A stretch of 64,000 bases of DNA, taken from the NCBI GenBank assembly GCA_949318235.1, contig OX439131.1, forward strand, positions 3,059,964 through 3,123,963. The letters are read 5' to 3'. This DNA comes from Ecdyonurus torrentis. Lineage: Eukaryota; Arthropoda; Insecta; Ephemeroptera; Heptageniidae. The stretch's first letter is position 1; each line of letters begins with the position of its first letter. Of the stretch, positions 1 to 21,375 are shown one piece after another. The notes below the pieces were generated by a model. The model did not search any database and was not told the DNA's origin. It was given only the letters and a program-made list of their open reading frames with translations. Both the position numbers and the translations under genes were made by a program.

Positions 1-1424
1 ATCTGAAGTTAAAATAAAAAATAAATATTTTCCTACAAAGGCTTGATTTTTCAATAATTTATACGTTGAACATGCGGATTGCTTATAAAACTAATTCAAT
101 AGGATGTGCAAAATATCCATTTTCTAAATTACATTAAAAATAGATTCTAATAATCTAAAAAAAATAATAAAATAAATAAATCAGTAATATTAATGAAAAC
201 TGAAGCTCTGTGCCAGAATATGGAATTCAGTTGTTTTTTTGTTTTTTTAAGTCTAAAGTTTTTGAGTCGCAATCTTGTGAAGAATACAAATTTTTACATA
301 CTTTAAGAAACCTTTTTACTAAAATAACAAAAAGTGTATTTTATTAAGTTTTTGATGAAGTTATCATTTTATATAACGTTATGGAAATACTAACTTGAGC
401 AGTTTCAATGTTTTTAATATTGTGGATATATATAACACCTTGAGTCATGTATACATAAATTTTGTTCTCCCCATTTTAACAAAAGATAAAGCTCACAAAT
501 CCTTATTAGGCTTTGTATTTGAAACAATCGTCTGTGAGCAAATCTGTATGATATCTGTACATCGTGTTTGTAGTGAGTGTTCTCAGGTAATATAATTGAT
601 GATGTAAGTACAAGTACACGTAACATTGCATTACATTCAGCAGGTAATTATTTATACGTGCAAGTAAAATGTACTACATTTATCTTAAAATAAAATTTAT
701 ATGTGGAGAAATTTTATATAATAATATATAAGATTCAAATACATAACAGAAATGTTCCCGTTTTTATATAAAAATAAAAGCGATATATATAAATTTGATA
801 TAAAAAAAGTATATTATTCTTGCTGCATAGTATATTTTAGTATTGATAATATTTCTTAAGTTGAATGATAAATACTCCCTTGTTCACATTTCAGTTTGAA
901 ATAAATCTAGTACACATAAATCTATACTGTATAAATATCCACGTTTCATGAGAAATATATTTTATCAAGCAGAATTACTTTGAGTTTTTTTTTATGGGTA
1001 ATTCAAATCATGAACATATTTAAATACTTTTGACACTTTTTCTATTGACCTGTCATTGTTTGCTTATTTATTTATTATATAATATCACTCAAGAATTTTT
1101 TGAGGAGAGACACTTTAAAAGTAAAAGACTTGACGTAAACGATCGAAAAAGAGTGCGATTTGAAAAGCGGCAAATAAAAATAGTTTAATATGACCCAGTT
1201 GATACTAGAAATATATAATGTCGAGGCCAATAAAATAAAGTTGATTTTTTTTTTCCTAACATGTAGAGAGTTCGCAATTTTTATTTATTTGAATGTCTCA
1301 TTAATGTAACATTAAATAATGATTAGACGCGAGGCGAGATCTAGTGAGAGAGAGGACTAGCCCAAAAGTTATGACCGCGAAATCACACGCACGAATTTTT
1401 CACAGCCACCACATATATGCTCTA

Positions 1425-1426
<2 letters not shown>

Positions 1427-1460
<34 letters not shown>
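1427..1460. repeat. (TA)n microsatellite
   Basis: Uninterrupted TA dinucleotide run, about 17 units. Confidence 0.9.
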
Positions 1461-1462
<2 letters not shown>

Positions 1463-4400
1463 CATAAATATAAATAATATAATTTTACTGCTTGTTTGAG
1501 TTAAAAAAAAAAGTTTAATATCTATTTTTTATATAAATATATTATGTACAGCTATAAATTGCTGGTTTTAAATTTATATGTATGTAATATAGCGACGTAA
1601 TATAATACTCTTTAATATCGAAGTATATTAACGTGTTTTTTTTACTTAAGTATGAATTTAATAATAATATATATAAAAAAGAAAAAAAAAAGATTAGAGG
1701 GAGCCATACATTTTCAAGATTAAATCTTCACACTCTGCAATATTACGACAAAAAAAAAGTGTTTCTTTCTTTTGCGTCTTCTTTATTTCGTTCTTCATTT
1801 TTTTTTCTTTTTTTTTTTTTTGTTATATGTAATAATACCGCGTGTAATGCATCAGTTTGGCGAAATCTTGACGCGGTTTTTGCTTCAGTACATATTAGAT
1901 TCTTAAGACGTGCTGAGAAGACGTGGCTTTTGCTCATGAGAAGTAAAATATTTTAACTTAATTTAAAAATAAATACATTTGCTGAATCATGTCCACAAAT
2001 TTAAAAAATGAAAACCGAGACTTATAAAAGTGTTTTTTTTTTTACTTCTTTGTATTTTTTATTTTCTATGAAGAATTTTCAATTTTTTTCAATGGATGTT
2101 GTCAGTGTTGAAATCTTCTTTAAAACATTTTTGCTTCAATACACGTAAAAGTGTGAATATATGATCCCTCATTTAAATATTTCCGGCCTCTGTGAAGTAG
2201 TTTGTTCAAAAAACGCAAAAAAAAAACAAAAAAAAAAAATGGCCCGCTTAAAGGAATAGCCCAGAGAAAAACATAAGCATTTATATCACAAAACACTTGA
2301 TGGGACTTGCATAAATAATTTTAGTTTGTCTCAAAACCCAACGATTTATGCAACCCGCACAACATTTCCATACTAATTTTTGCATGTTTCTGACGACATA
2401 AACATGAATAGTCACTTAAATTCCATACTTTACAGTATTTTCACGCTCTCTCGTGGGGCTACATCAACATTGTGGTAAAAATTGTCAACAGTTTTGAATA
2501 TCCCATTTCGTGTTTATTCATTAAAAAGCATTATGTTGTTTTATGTGGCCTATGGCTTTAATGCTAAAGGATACAGAAATTAGCTAGGCTTTAACCGTGC
2601 ACCTCACCGATATAAAAATCTTTCAAATTTCTTGTATTGTCCCACTTTTGTTGCTCTCAACTATAATGTCGCAAACTTCTTACCTAGTTCTATATAAGGT
2701 CTATGCATTCATGTTAAAGTCGACGCCATGTTGGATAACTCAATAACATGGGTGGCATAGGAAAATAACTCATTTTGCCAGTTTAAAAACACTATGCAAT
2801 ATTTTTGAGAGCATTGATGCTGTAAATAAATATATTGCATTAGTATCTCAAGTATGTGAGAAAAATAACAATAACAAAAAAGTAACCGATTTCCCATAGA
2901 AAATTGGCTTAAATGAAGTTTTTCCTATGCTCAGCAATGTTATGCACTACTCCAGTATGGCCTCCAAGCGCAATAAATATGATGTCATCCGTATACACCC
3001 TATACGTATTGAAACATACAAAAAAATAGTATAATTACAATAATATATAGCACAATAACATTTTGTTTCAAAATTGATCTATTTCTCTAACTACTAATGT
3101 TATATACATATTATATCAATATTATATTGCACAGCAGAATTATTTTTGCAATCTATATTTTATAATAATGTATTTATAATAATATGCTGTTTTGCTTACA
3201 GTTTATTATTCATTGCAGCATACGTAAATTACGTAATTTATTTTTTCTGTAGAGGAAACTATTTTCAACAATACCATAACAGTATATAATATTATATAGT
3301 GTGTAGAATTTAGATGGTATTATAGATATTATATTAATATATTTACCAGACAGTTTGTATGTACTGTACTGTACTGTATTATAGAATGTACTGGCTCTGT
3401 ACTTTTCCATCATATCTGGACTGTTTCGTATAAAGTACAAATATGACACGTAATCTAATGGTTTTATATTATATATATAAAATATATTATATAAATATAT
3501 ATATATATAATACCACTGCGGTTATAATTTCGACTGCGTGCACATTAAAACAGCAAACACCTAAGACGTATAAAAGTCGCAGTACTTTATTATGTCCCTG
3601 AAGGAACACGTATAATAAAAAAATTATTAATATCGTCAAAATTTCTTATTTTCATAAAAAAAAATATATTAACAAAAAAATCATCAAATGATAAATACCT
3701 TTACTGATTATATCTCATACTCAAAAATAAAATTTAAAATTTTCATTATTATTTTTTTACAAAGTTATAAAAAACATATCTTTGTAATGAAATTCATGTT
3801 TAACGATGTTTTTGCTTCACATTTTGTTGTTTTATTTAATATAAAAAAAATATAAAGTCATTACATTTTTCATCTTTGTGTAATTTTAGTTGAAATATAC
3901 GCACCCGAGCTGCAATCTTTTATCTCGGCATCGACACAATTAATTCTCACCAAGTTTTCATCATGTACACTTTATTCCACGTAAATTTCCAAGCAAATCT
4001 ACACTTAAAATTTAAAGCAGACAGACTTGAAATATACACCACTATATAGTTTGTCTCTCGTGGCTTTGCTTTATATTTGAGACACTTTTTTTTTATATAT
4101 GTATATATTTTTTATAGTTGTATGTATTCAAATATTTTCAATATACAAATATATAAAATAAAAAATTGACAATCGTTCCATCTGTTGTAGGTGAAAAAGG
4201 GAGGGTTTGAAAAAAAAAAAAAGTCGTTTAGTTTTTGATATGCCAATGCAAGTCGGGTTATCACTAGGTATTACTGTGTACGTATATGACCACACCACGG
4301 TTGCTATTTGGCTATGTATGTATATGAATATTATGAGCCCAGCTGCTTTTACTGTGATGTTGTTTTGAGCCACAATCCCAAAGGACCTGCACCCGTTGCC

Positions 4401-4503
4401 TGCCCCCATTAGTCGAGTAGTGACTCGAGCTCTCGTAAAAACCACGCCATAGTTATATACCAGCTACCACACCATCGCAAATTTTTATCAATTTTTTATT
4501 ATT

Positions 4504-4505
<2 letters not shown>

Positions 4506-4538
<33 letters not shown>
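4506..4538. repeat. (CT)n microsatellite
   Basis: Uninterrupted CT dinucleotide run. Confidence 0.9.
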
Positions 4539-4539
<1 letters not shown>

Positions 4540-6744
4540 AGTGACCAGAGAGAGGCATACATTTAACATACTGCGGTATGGCATGCAAATTTTCTACACT
4601 ACCACCACCAAAAAAAAAAAAAAAAAAATTAATTCTAGTAGATAAGTTAAAAATGCCTTTGCTTGCTGAACTTTTACATCATCCTATATAACAAAAAAAT
4701 TTGACTTCATTTATTCCACATGATTCACGAACAAAATTTTTATTTTAAAGTTAAAAGTATTTAATTATTTGTTTACATTATAACAAACATAAGTATGAGA
4801 AGAGAATGCGGTCTTTTTTGTATAAGTAAGAAGATTGTAGAATTCTATGGAGACACAAAATAATGCGATTATGATTATTTATCTTTTAAGTAATATTATC
4901 CCCTTTTTTGCTGTTTTTTTTTATGTTTTGAAGGACATAAAAAGAAGGTAAAGGGCTCGCAGCTTCTCTTCATGTTATATTCAACATTTTTGGAGAGAGA
5001 GAGAGAGACCACACGTGGAGTGATGAGAGATCATTCGCTATACACTCAACTCAAATTTACTTTTTGATTCATTACAAATCCGGAAGCTTAATTATTTACG
5101 GTATATATTTATATATTTTATTAAATCCCAAAATTAATAATAATAAATTATTAACCATAAAAACAGAAAATAAAATTTTTCATAATCTATTTTACATAAT
5201 AAAATATTTAGTGTGCACAGTACTTTTACTTACTTGTTAGTACTATATTAAAGTTACTGAACTTTTTATTTCATATGAATTGCAATAATAATGCATGAGC
5301 AGAAGTAAATCGATTTTGTGAGACATCATTAATTTAGATTAGAATTTCGTCTTACTTTTCCCACTGAGAGAAAGTGTAAAGACGAGTATTGTCGTTCACG
5401 GAAACAATTGACGTTTTCTGATCAAAAAAGTTTCATTGTTACAAATTTGGTAATACAGAAATAATATATTAATGGACCCAAGGCAGTTTACAGTAACAAG
5501 AGGTTACAAGCGTTGGTTTTGTAAAAATATATTTACAATTTTGGACACTGATAAAAAAGAATAATAGTTAAATTAGCAGAACGAAATTACGAATAAAAAC
5601 TTACGTATGAATAATTTTTAATCACAGAACAACAATAATAATAAATTCAACCAAACCAAATCAAAGAGAGAAATTTTTAACTCAATTAACGTGTTATAGT
5701 AAGCATCAACACAGTATAATATCATTAGTTTTTGAAGTGGGATCACAATCCTCTGCCAGGGAATCTTTTATAGAATCTTTTTTAGGAGGTTCCTAAATAA
5801 TGTGCCTTTATTCAAATTTCATGGAGGTGATGGCATCTTATCCTTTATTTTATATAGTAGTGATATGATACAAAAATTGTATTTCCATAATATATAAGAA
5901 CAACAGAAAGACAAACAAAAAAAAAGTCCCTAATTGTAGCAAATGAAAGATTTTCTAATACAAGTTTTCAAGATACAATATAATATAAAGTGGAAAGAAT
6001 TCTGAAACACCGATAAATTAAAGAGAAAGCTAAGTGATGAAGTAAATCATGTTGTTATCTATCGAGCTGAACAAATGACGACATTGAACTTTATTTAAAA
6101 TTAAAATCAACCAATTAAAAATTATTTACTTCTTACTTTGCCTCGCGGAAATAACCTAAAAGAAAAGTGTCTCCAAAAAAATATATATAAATAAAAATAA
6201 ACTTACAAAAAATATAATATTCATACAATAAACAAAATCAATAAAGATGATAAAAAAGTGATCAATAATTCATGAGTCTTAAAATAATAAATAGATTTTA
6301 CGAGTAGATTGAATACAATTTTTTTTTCTTTGTATTTTTTTTTTTATAGCTTGATCAAGATTGATTGGATTTTGCGGGGTCACCAAATGTTTTGACCAAT
6401 TGTTTGACCTCTGAGTGTTTTGTTTGAAGCTACCAGATTGTATAAGCGCGACCTCCCGAGATTTTCCATTGTATACAACTTTTAGGTATCTTTTGTAGCC
6501 CGTGGGTCACTACAGCACACAATGCTGTTATATTTAAATATACGCCAAAAGTCGCACATACTGTACTTTATTTATTTATTGTAATACAAATACACACATA
6601 GAAAATATCGCTGTGTTTTTTTAATGTATTACCATGTTACTGAATAAAAAAAACTGATCAATAAAATATAGCCAACTTGGAAATTTTATTGATTCAACTT
6701 TGCTTTTGAGTAATTTCTATTAATTGACTAAAAAAATGGCGATT

Positions 6745-6780
<36 letters not shown>

Positions 6781-7807
6781 AGAAAGTTAGTATTAGTTAC
6801 CAAGAGAAATCTATATAAACATGATTAGAAATTACCGTGCAAAATTTAGAATTACGGAGGTTTGAAATCTTACGCCCGTAAGGTTTAGTGATAATCTCAA
6901 CAACTTTGGTGTCCATATTTCCATGGTGACCTAGTCTGAAATTTCAAGCTGATAGCTTTAAAAAAATATCCAATTTATTGGCAATAAATGATTAAAATCT
7001 GGAGAGATCGTATAGTTCTGACACTTTCCCCCCTTAATTTATTGTTTGGCGATGTTTGTAAATGTTTTAATTATTAATTGTTTTGAGAGAAAGAGACATT
7101 CAAACAAACAAATTGCTTTTTTATTGATTGTATAAAGCAGAGTTTTTTTTTTTTTTTTTTTTTCTTGTCTGACAAAATAATCCGCAAATTGATAATTTTA
7201 AAAAGTTATAAAGCTTGAAAAAGATAAAAAGTAACAAAAACGTGTTTGGTATTCACATACGATGATTTGGATAACGATAATACTTCCTAACACTTTACTT
7301 CCATAACCAGCTTAATTATTGATTTTTATCAATAATTAATTGATCAGTTAATCAGATTTATTACCAAATTATAATTACATAGGATTTACTTTATTGCCAA
7401 AAATTATCAAGGGGGTTATTTGAAAATGCAGTTCTTAATAGTGTTATACTGTATACGTACCCAGCTGGCTAGTAAAAAAGATAAACGTTTTATTTATTTC
7501 TATATAAAAGTATTCTAAGTTAAAATTAATCCTTCTTCCACTCTCATGTCAATTCCTTGTTTTTTACTTGATTTATTATCTCTTTTTATGTTATATGGAA
7601 CTTACCTAGCAAGCTTTTTATCTGAATCATCCTAGGGACTCTCTCTCTCTCTCTCTCGCTGTAACGTTAGAAGTTTAAAGTGTTTCTTACATATCCCCAT
7701 GCGATGCGATACAGAAAAAGATACTCGTTCCCCAAAGAGCTAGAGAAACTAAATCAATGATCACAGCTCACTCTAACAGTAAAACAATTTCTCGATCTAT
7801 TTGTGTA

Positions 7808-7927
<120 letters not shown>

Positions 7928-8709
7928 ACTTTCTCCCTCCTGAGACTTGCGGGGGATAAAAAAAAAGTTGTGGAATTTAAAAACATACACACAAATTTAC
8001 ATATAAATTGAAACAGATAAAAGTTCAATTGAAAACCTCAAAAATATTTTTGTACGTATATATATATAGAAAAAAAAAAGACAATACTTTTTGAGTTTAT
8101 TTTATAAATAAAATTTAATACATATATATATTTTTTTTTTAATAAAATCCTCCTCTTTCCCATATATTGGATATTGATTTTAAGTTCGGGGCAGAACTAA
8201 TGGAAGTGTCACCTGGCTGTATAAATGATACGAGGTTCGATAGTGACTCAGATACCTCTACACGCTTTTTTTTTTTTTTTTTTTTTTACACGTAACTTTG
8301 CTTTATGTTGTCAATATTTTTTATGTATTTTTTTTTATATCCATTGAATCTTGCCAAGCCATCATGCAGTTTATATAACTGTGTATAGAATATTTGCATT
8401 AAAATAACTAAAGCTGTTGTTTAAAGTAAAGTCTATAAACACGCAAAAAGGTTTTGTTTTAAGGCAACTAATTGAATATCAAATTTAACATTTTGTTCAG
8501 ATTCTTTCAAAATATATTAATTTGTATTCCCATAGAAAGGGATGATTTAAACTGTACTTCATAAAATACTATACACTTTATATTTTCTTTCTTTTTACGC
8601 TATATTTCCTTATTTATATGGTGCGTGTCACGGTGCGTGTATAAATATTAAAATTGCCTCTATTTTTTTATTGTTGTTGCTTGTGGATTTTTTTTTTTTT
8701 TTTTTTTTT

Positions 8710-8799
8710 TTAAGTATCATATATTCACATGACGCGTAAATTTGACGCGTCGACACGTCAACGCGCGAAAAATTTACGCGTCATGTGAATGATACTTAA
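8710..8799. mobile_element. Short palindromic element flanked by TTAA
   Basis: A near-perfect palindrome. The left end reads GTATCAT, an AT step, then TTCACATGACGCG. The right end reads CGCGTCATGTGAATGATAC. TTAA lies directly outside both ends (8710-8713 and 8796-8799). TTAA target duplications are typical of piggyBac-type insertion, so this looks like a very small non-autonomous foldback element of about 82 bp. The centre is rich in CG dinucleotides. No transposase is present. Confidence 0.6.
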
Positions 8800-9040
8800 A
8801 CACATTCATTGAGACCAAAGCACAGGGGTAATTTTGTTGAACGTTTGGCAGAGTACTAAGGAACTAAATAACTATCAGCCCTAAAAAATTCTGACTTATA
8901 TGTTATAATTTTTTTAACGTAATAACTATCTTGGTCCAGAGGTAAATAAGTAAATACTCGTGTTTCCTCAGAAGTCTTGGTGAAACGTGTACTTACTGTA
9001 TACGACATATCTGACGTGAGTGTTTGTTGTAATGTTGCAG

Positions 9041-16718
<7,678 letters not shown>

Positions 16719-16998
16719 GCGCAGCGAGTGTTAAGTGACAAAGACTGTAAGTGAGGGAGACCAAGTCAACCCTCACCTCTAAAAGAAAAAAAATATGTTT
16801 TTTTGAGAGTCTTTTGTTGTGTTAATTACTCTAATTAACACGAAACAAGGGCAGCGAGTCAGTAATTAAGTGAGTGATCATAAGCCCTCAGTCAAACTTT
16901 ATCTTTGTTTAAGTGTAAAATAAATTTTTAAAAAATTAAGAAGAATTTTGTTACTGTGATGTGTACAGATAAAAAAAAAATCGTGAGGCTGGTTGCTC

Positions 16999-17004
16999 AA
17001 TAAA
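16999..17004 (+). terminator. Candidate poly(A) signal of gene A
   Basis: AATAAA lies 281 nt after the stop codon. An earlier AATAAA occurs at 16919-16924. Either could define the 3' end; transcript data would be needed to choose. Confidence 0.45.
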
Positions 17005-17336
17005 TATGCAAATTGAAAATATCTATTGATCTTAAGTTTAAGTATTATTGAACTATTATTGGCAGTATTTTGCTGGGTAACCAACGGACTGAAAATTGAA
17101 GTTAAAAAATAATAAAATTGTAACGACGTTTGACTTTGGGCAACAATTTTGAGACATTTAAGAAAAAAAATATTTAAGCTGTCTCAATATAAATAAATTT
17201 TTAGAAATCTAAGATTATCTTCAAGTATATTATTTGGGTTGATAGAACCTAAAATTATACATAGAGCGAGAAATGTTGATAAATTTATATGAAACGTCTA
17301 TAGAGTTTACGAACATTTCAATTCTTTATATAAAAA

Positions 17337-17373
<37 letters not shown>

Positions 17374-17564
17374 AACATTCTGAAAGAATATGTCAAACAT
17401 ATTACATTTTTTTATATAGTTAAAAATTAAATAGAAAAAAATTTATTCATAAATTTAACAGAGCATAAAATTAAACGAAAAATTAATTTTCTTTTATTTG
17501 CATAAAAATGTTTTATAATATTTGACTGAAAACCTAATTTGAATTGTAAAATTTTTTTGGTTCG

Positions 17565-17568
<4 letters not shown>

Positions 17569-17614
<46 letters not shown>
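17569..17614. repeat. (AT)n microsatellite
   Basis: Pure AT dinucleotide run of about 46 bp. Confidence 0.9.
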
Positions 17615-17618
<4 letters not shown>

Positions 17619-19978
17619 GCTTTTGTTAGAATAGTAAAAAATATTAAAATTTATTAACAGTTATTTCATAAACTATATAGACGAGAGAATATAAGCAAAA
17701 TTTTGAAACAAATTTTGACTTTTAATGCTGTAAATATTTGTGTAGATGTAAAATAATTAATTGTAAAACTTAAAAAAAAAAAATTAAAAAAAAATACATT
17801 AATTTTAACAGACTTCAAAATGCAGTCAAACTGCCTTTAAAATGAAGCTTTAACTATATAATGAGGAGTTTTATAGCTGATTTGTTTGTGTATTTTTAAT
17901 TGTTTTTCTCTATACGCTACTTCCGCTTAAGCTTCATTCATAAGGTAAGACTGACTGTAAAAAAAAAAAAAAAAAAAAAAATCCGTAGAACTAACGAAGC
18001 ACAAAAAAAAAAGTATTTTAATTTCTTGTAATCTTGTCACTCGTGAATAAGAAAGAAAAAGAAACAAATCCATTTCTTCCAAGAGAAATATTATAATGAT
18101 ATAGTTTTTAAACACCAATAAAATGGCTTCCGATCAAGAAATAAAGCAGTTATCAAAAAGAAAAAAAAATTGATTGAAACCGATGCATTTTTTTTAGTGA
18201 TCAACATTGTCATTTTTAATTGTGTTTTATTCATCATAATAACAAAGTATTTCTGTCCAAACAGCATATCAAATTATTGCCATGGTAACACACGTCAAAG
18301 ACATTTTTATATTTTTTGTGCAGTCTCCAAACTCGAAAAAATCACACTTAAAATATAATTAAAATAAAAGAAACAGTCTTTGAAACGTATGTAATATAGT
18401 TATATATATTTTAGTGTCTATATATATAATGTCGTAATATATAATTGTGTTTGTTTGGTGTTTTTTGTGAAAAATAAAATTAAAAAGTATAAAAAAAAAT
18501 TGTAAGATATACGTATTGGTTATACATTTGTAAAAGCAGGCACGCATGAAATCTTAATAAATAAATAATAATAATAAAAAATAATGTAGTATAGCTCAAA
18601 TTCAAACGCTTATTAGTAAAGCTGTAGCTAAGTAAATACTATAATTATATAAAATATTAGAAACACTTTTATCATATATATAGAAAAAAAAAATTTTAAA
18701 TTCTTATTATAGAACATTTATAGATTTTAGAGTAATTAAAAATAAAATGAAAATAAATTAATTAATTTGTAAATAATTTTAAAAAAAATCTTTTAATTAG
18801 TTCCGAAGTCGTTGTAGACTTCAATTTTTTTTTCTGCTTTTTTGTTTTTTGTTTTAATTTATTCTGCAACTGAATCGTGTCTCCTAGAAATAAATAATAT
18901 TTAATTGTGACTTAATTGTTATTGTGAGAATCTGAATACCACTTTAATTTTTAACAAGAATGCATGTTTTATGAACTTCCGTCTGAAAAATTAAAAAACA
19001 AAAACATAAACAATTCTCACATTGCAATCAGCACAGAAAATAAGTCCTTACTCACTGCCTTCGAAGTTTTTTTTTTTTTTTTTTTTTTTTTTAATTAATT
19101 AATTATTAATATTTTTGTTGTTGTAATGTTAATTGCCAGTCACTTTATAATATTATTGTATTTAATTTAGTTTTGATTAAAAACTCCATTATATTATGTA
19201 AAGTTTTGTCTATATGTTTTTTATGTTCAATGTAATTTCCACTATTTTAACACAATAAATTAAGTTTCGTATTATATAATATATTTAAAAGAAAAATCAT
19301 ACATGTGCTATAATGACGATATAATCGTTTTAAAAAAACAATAAAATAAATATATAACAAATATTTGCAATTGATTTTTGTTTTCATTTCTTATTTCTCC
19401 TGTATTCTGGTCCCAACGTTATCAAGACTTGTTGAGATAAATGTATTATTTGATTATTTGTTAATGATTGTATGGGGGTACAAAATATATCAAATGAATA
19501 AAATAGAATAAAAGTAAATGATAGAGAAAAAACATTAAATTTGATGAATTTTCATATTGATTTTGAATCAACAGAAAACTATACTTCTTTTCCTTTAACA
19601 AAAAATAATAATAATAAATAAAAAATAAAATCATTTACGAGAACAATAAAGTATTAGATAAAATAAGTAAAAGTTACTAAATCATATAATACTAAATCAT
19701 ATTGTTATATTAGATACTAAACCATATAGTTTATTAAAGATAGTAAATCAGACACCAACTCTGTACGTAACATTATAAATCATGTAAAAAAAATTTTTGT
19801 TTTTTTTTTAAGTATTTTTTTTTTTTTTTTTTTTTTATTGTACTTTGAAATAGTTTTAGAAAATATTAAAGCTGTGTTGACATTATTCTGACTTTTGCGT
19901 ACCACATTAAGCAAAACAATATTCAAAAATACATTTTTATTGCTGACTTTTAAAAACAGCTTCACCGTTTTCCTCTAA

Positions 19979-20062
19979 CGTAATGGACCACTTACAATGA
20001 AATGTTTTTAATTGTTGCAACGTGTAAGTAAAAATGATTTTTCCATAAGAAATGCATTAATT
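19979..20062. repeat. Dispersed repeat copy 1 (partner at 63919-64000)
   Basis: This segment matches the last 82 bp of the window with few differences. Both carry AATTGTTGCAAC and TTTTCCATAAGAAATGCATT in the same order and orientation. The family is unknown to me; it is an interspersed repeat by definition. Confidence 0.75.
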
Positions 20063-20637
20063 AACAATATTCAAAATTAATTTAAATAGTTCTTTTATTG
20101 CAAGTATTCCATTAAAAACTAGATTTAAAATCTATATATTATTATTTTTGTTTTTGGTTACCATAGCAACCATAGAACAACAAAATGGCAAGCGCATGCA
20201 AAAAGTAAACTAATTGGTGACTTAAGTTCCTTTTTTATGACGTCAGAGGCAAATTTTTAAGATTTTATGACAATTATTTAAAAATTCTTCCAATGATCAA
20301 AAATTTCCAGATAAAATGGCTTAAAATTTTATCTAAAAAGCTAATACGAATTTCAAAATTAGAAATATTTTGAAGTTACTTGTATGCATAAGTCTTGTAA
20401 ACGTCAAGTTTTTTTTTTTTTTTTTTTAATGTTTAATAAAAGTAATTATATCTTATTTTAATAATTAATCTCATTAACCTCATTTTTTAAAAATTAAAAT
20501 TACAAAAATTGTAAATGATCATTGTTACGGCAGGTGACAACACATCAAATTACCTTGAGTTATGGTATAATTTTAATTAACGCTTACAGCCAATGTCTAT
20601 ATTATACTAAATACGCATCACAGGGTAATTTTTACAG

Positions 20638-20674
20638 ACGAGGCGCCGCCGCGACCGGTTGAGCTGGCTTGAAG
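20638..20674 (+). other. CG-rich patch behind an acceptor-like site (possible alternative terminal exon)
   Basis: TAATTTTTACAG is followed by ACGAGGCGCCGCCGCGACCG, a sharp CG-rich island in AT-rich DNA. Entered with one carried base it reads DEAPPRPVELA and a stop; entered with two it reads GRGAAATG and a stop. It could be an alternative last exon of gene A or a chance or regulatory CpG patch. No conservation evidence is available. Confidence 0.2.
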
Positions 20675-21209
20675 TAATAAGGCGTCGTATGAACCACCCA
20701 TGCAAGAAAATATAAGAATTAAAACCACAATCTCTCTATACTTAACCACGCGTAATGTGCACAAATTTAGCTCTCATTATATTCTTATATATATAGCAAT
20801 CATTTTTTTTATTCAATTAAGTATAATTTTTCCATAAAAAAAAATGAGGTTCTAAAGAAAAAAATAAAAATATATATTGTATATAATCTAATAGAGCTTA
20901 ATTTTTGTTTTCTTTCATTTTTTTAAGAATTAAAAAAAAAAAAAAGTTTAAAGTAATTGAAAAATTTATATTTTATTGCACATAAGCACATTCTATTGAC
21001 TTAAATATGATAGAACTATTAATTAATAGGTAGGTATTAATTAGGTAGGTAAATTGGCAGGTGGTTTTATCGTCGTTGATTGCAACTTTCAAAAATATTT
21101 GAAAATACTTTAATGGAAAATTTGAACTATAATAGAAAAAGTAACAACAACAAATTATAGGACCTATAATAATTGAATTTTACGCAGAAATAAAAATATT
21201 CTTACTCAC

Positions 21210-21375
<166 letters not shown>

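Noticed and set aside
1633..1956. 107-aa open frame
   Set aside because: Low-complexity Lys/Phe composition from A/T runs; no splice or family support.
4128..4445. 105-aa minus-strand open frame
   Set aside because: No recognisable domain, low complexity at its end and no supporting signals. Left unannotated.
5700..5860. Slightly GC-richer segment as a missed gene A exon
   Set aside because: Stops in all useful frames, and no TSR cysteine pattern or splice pair.
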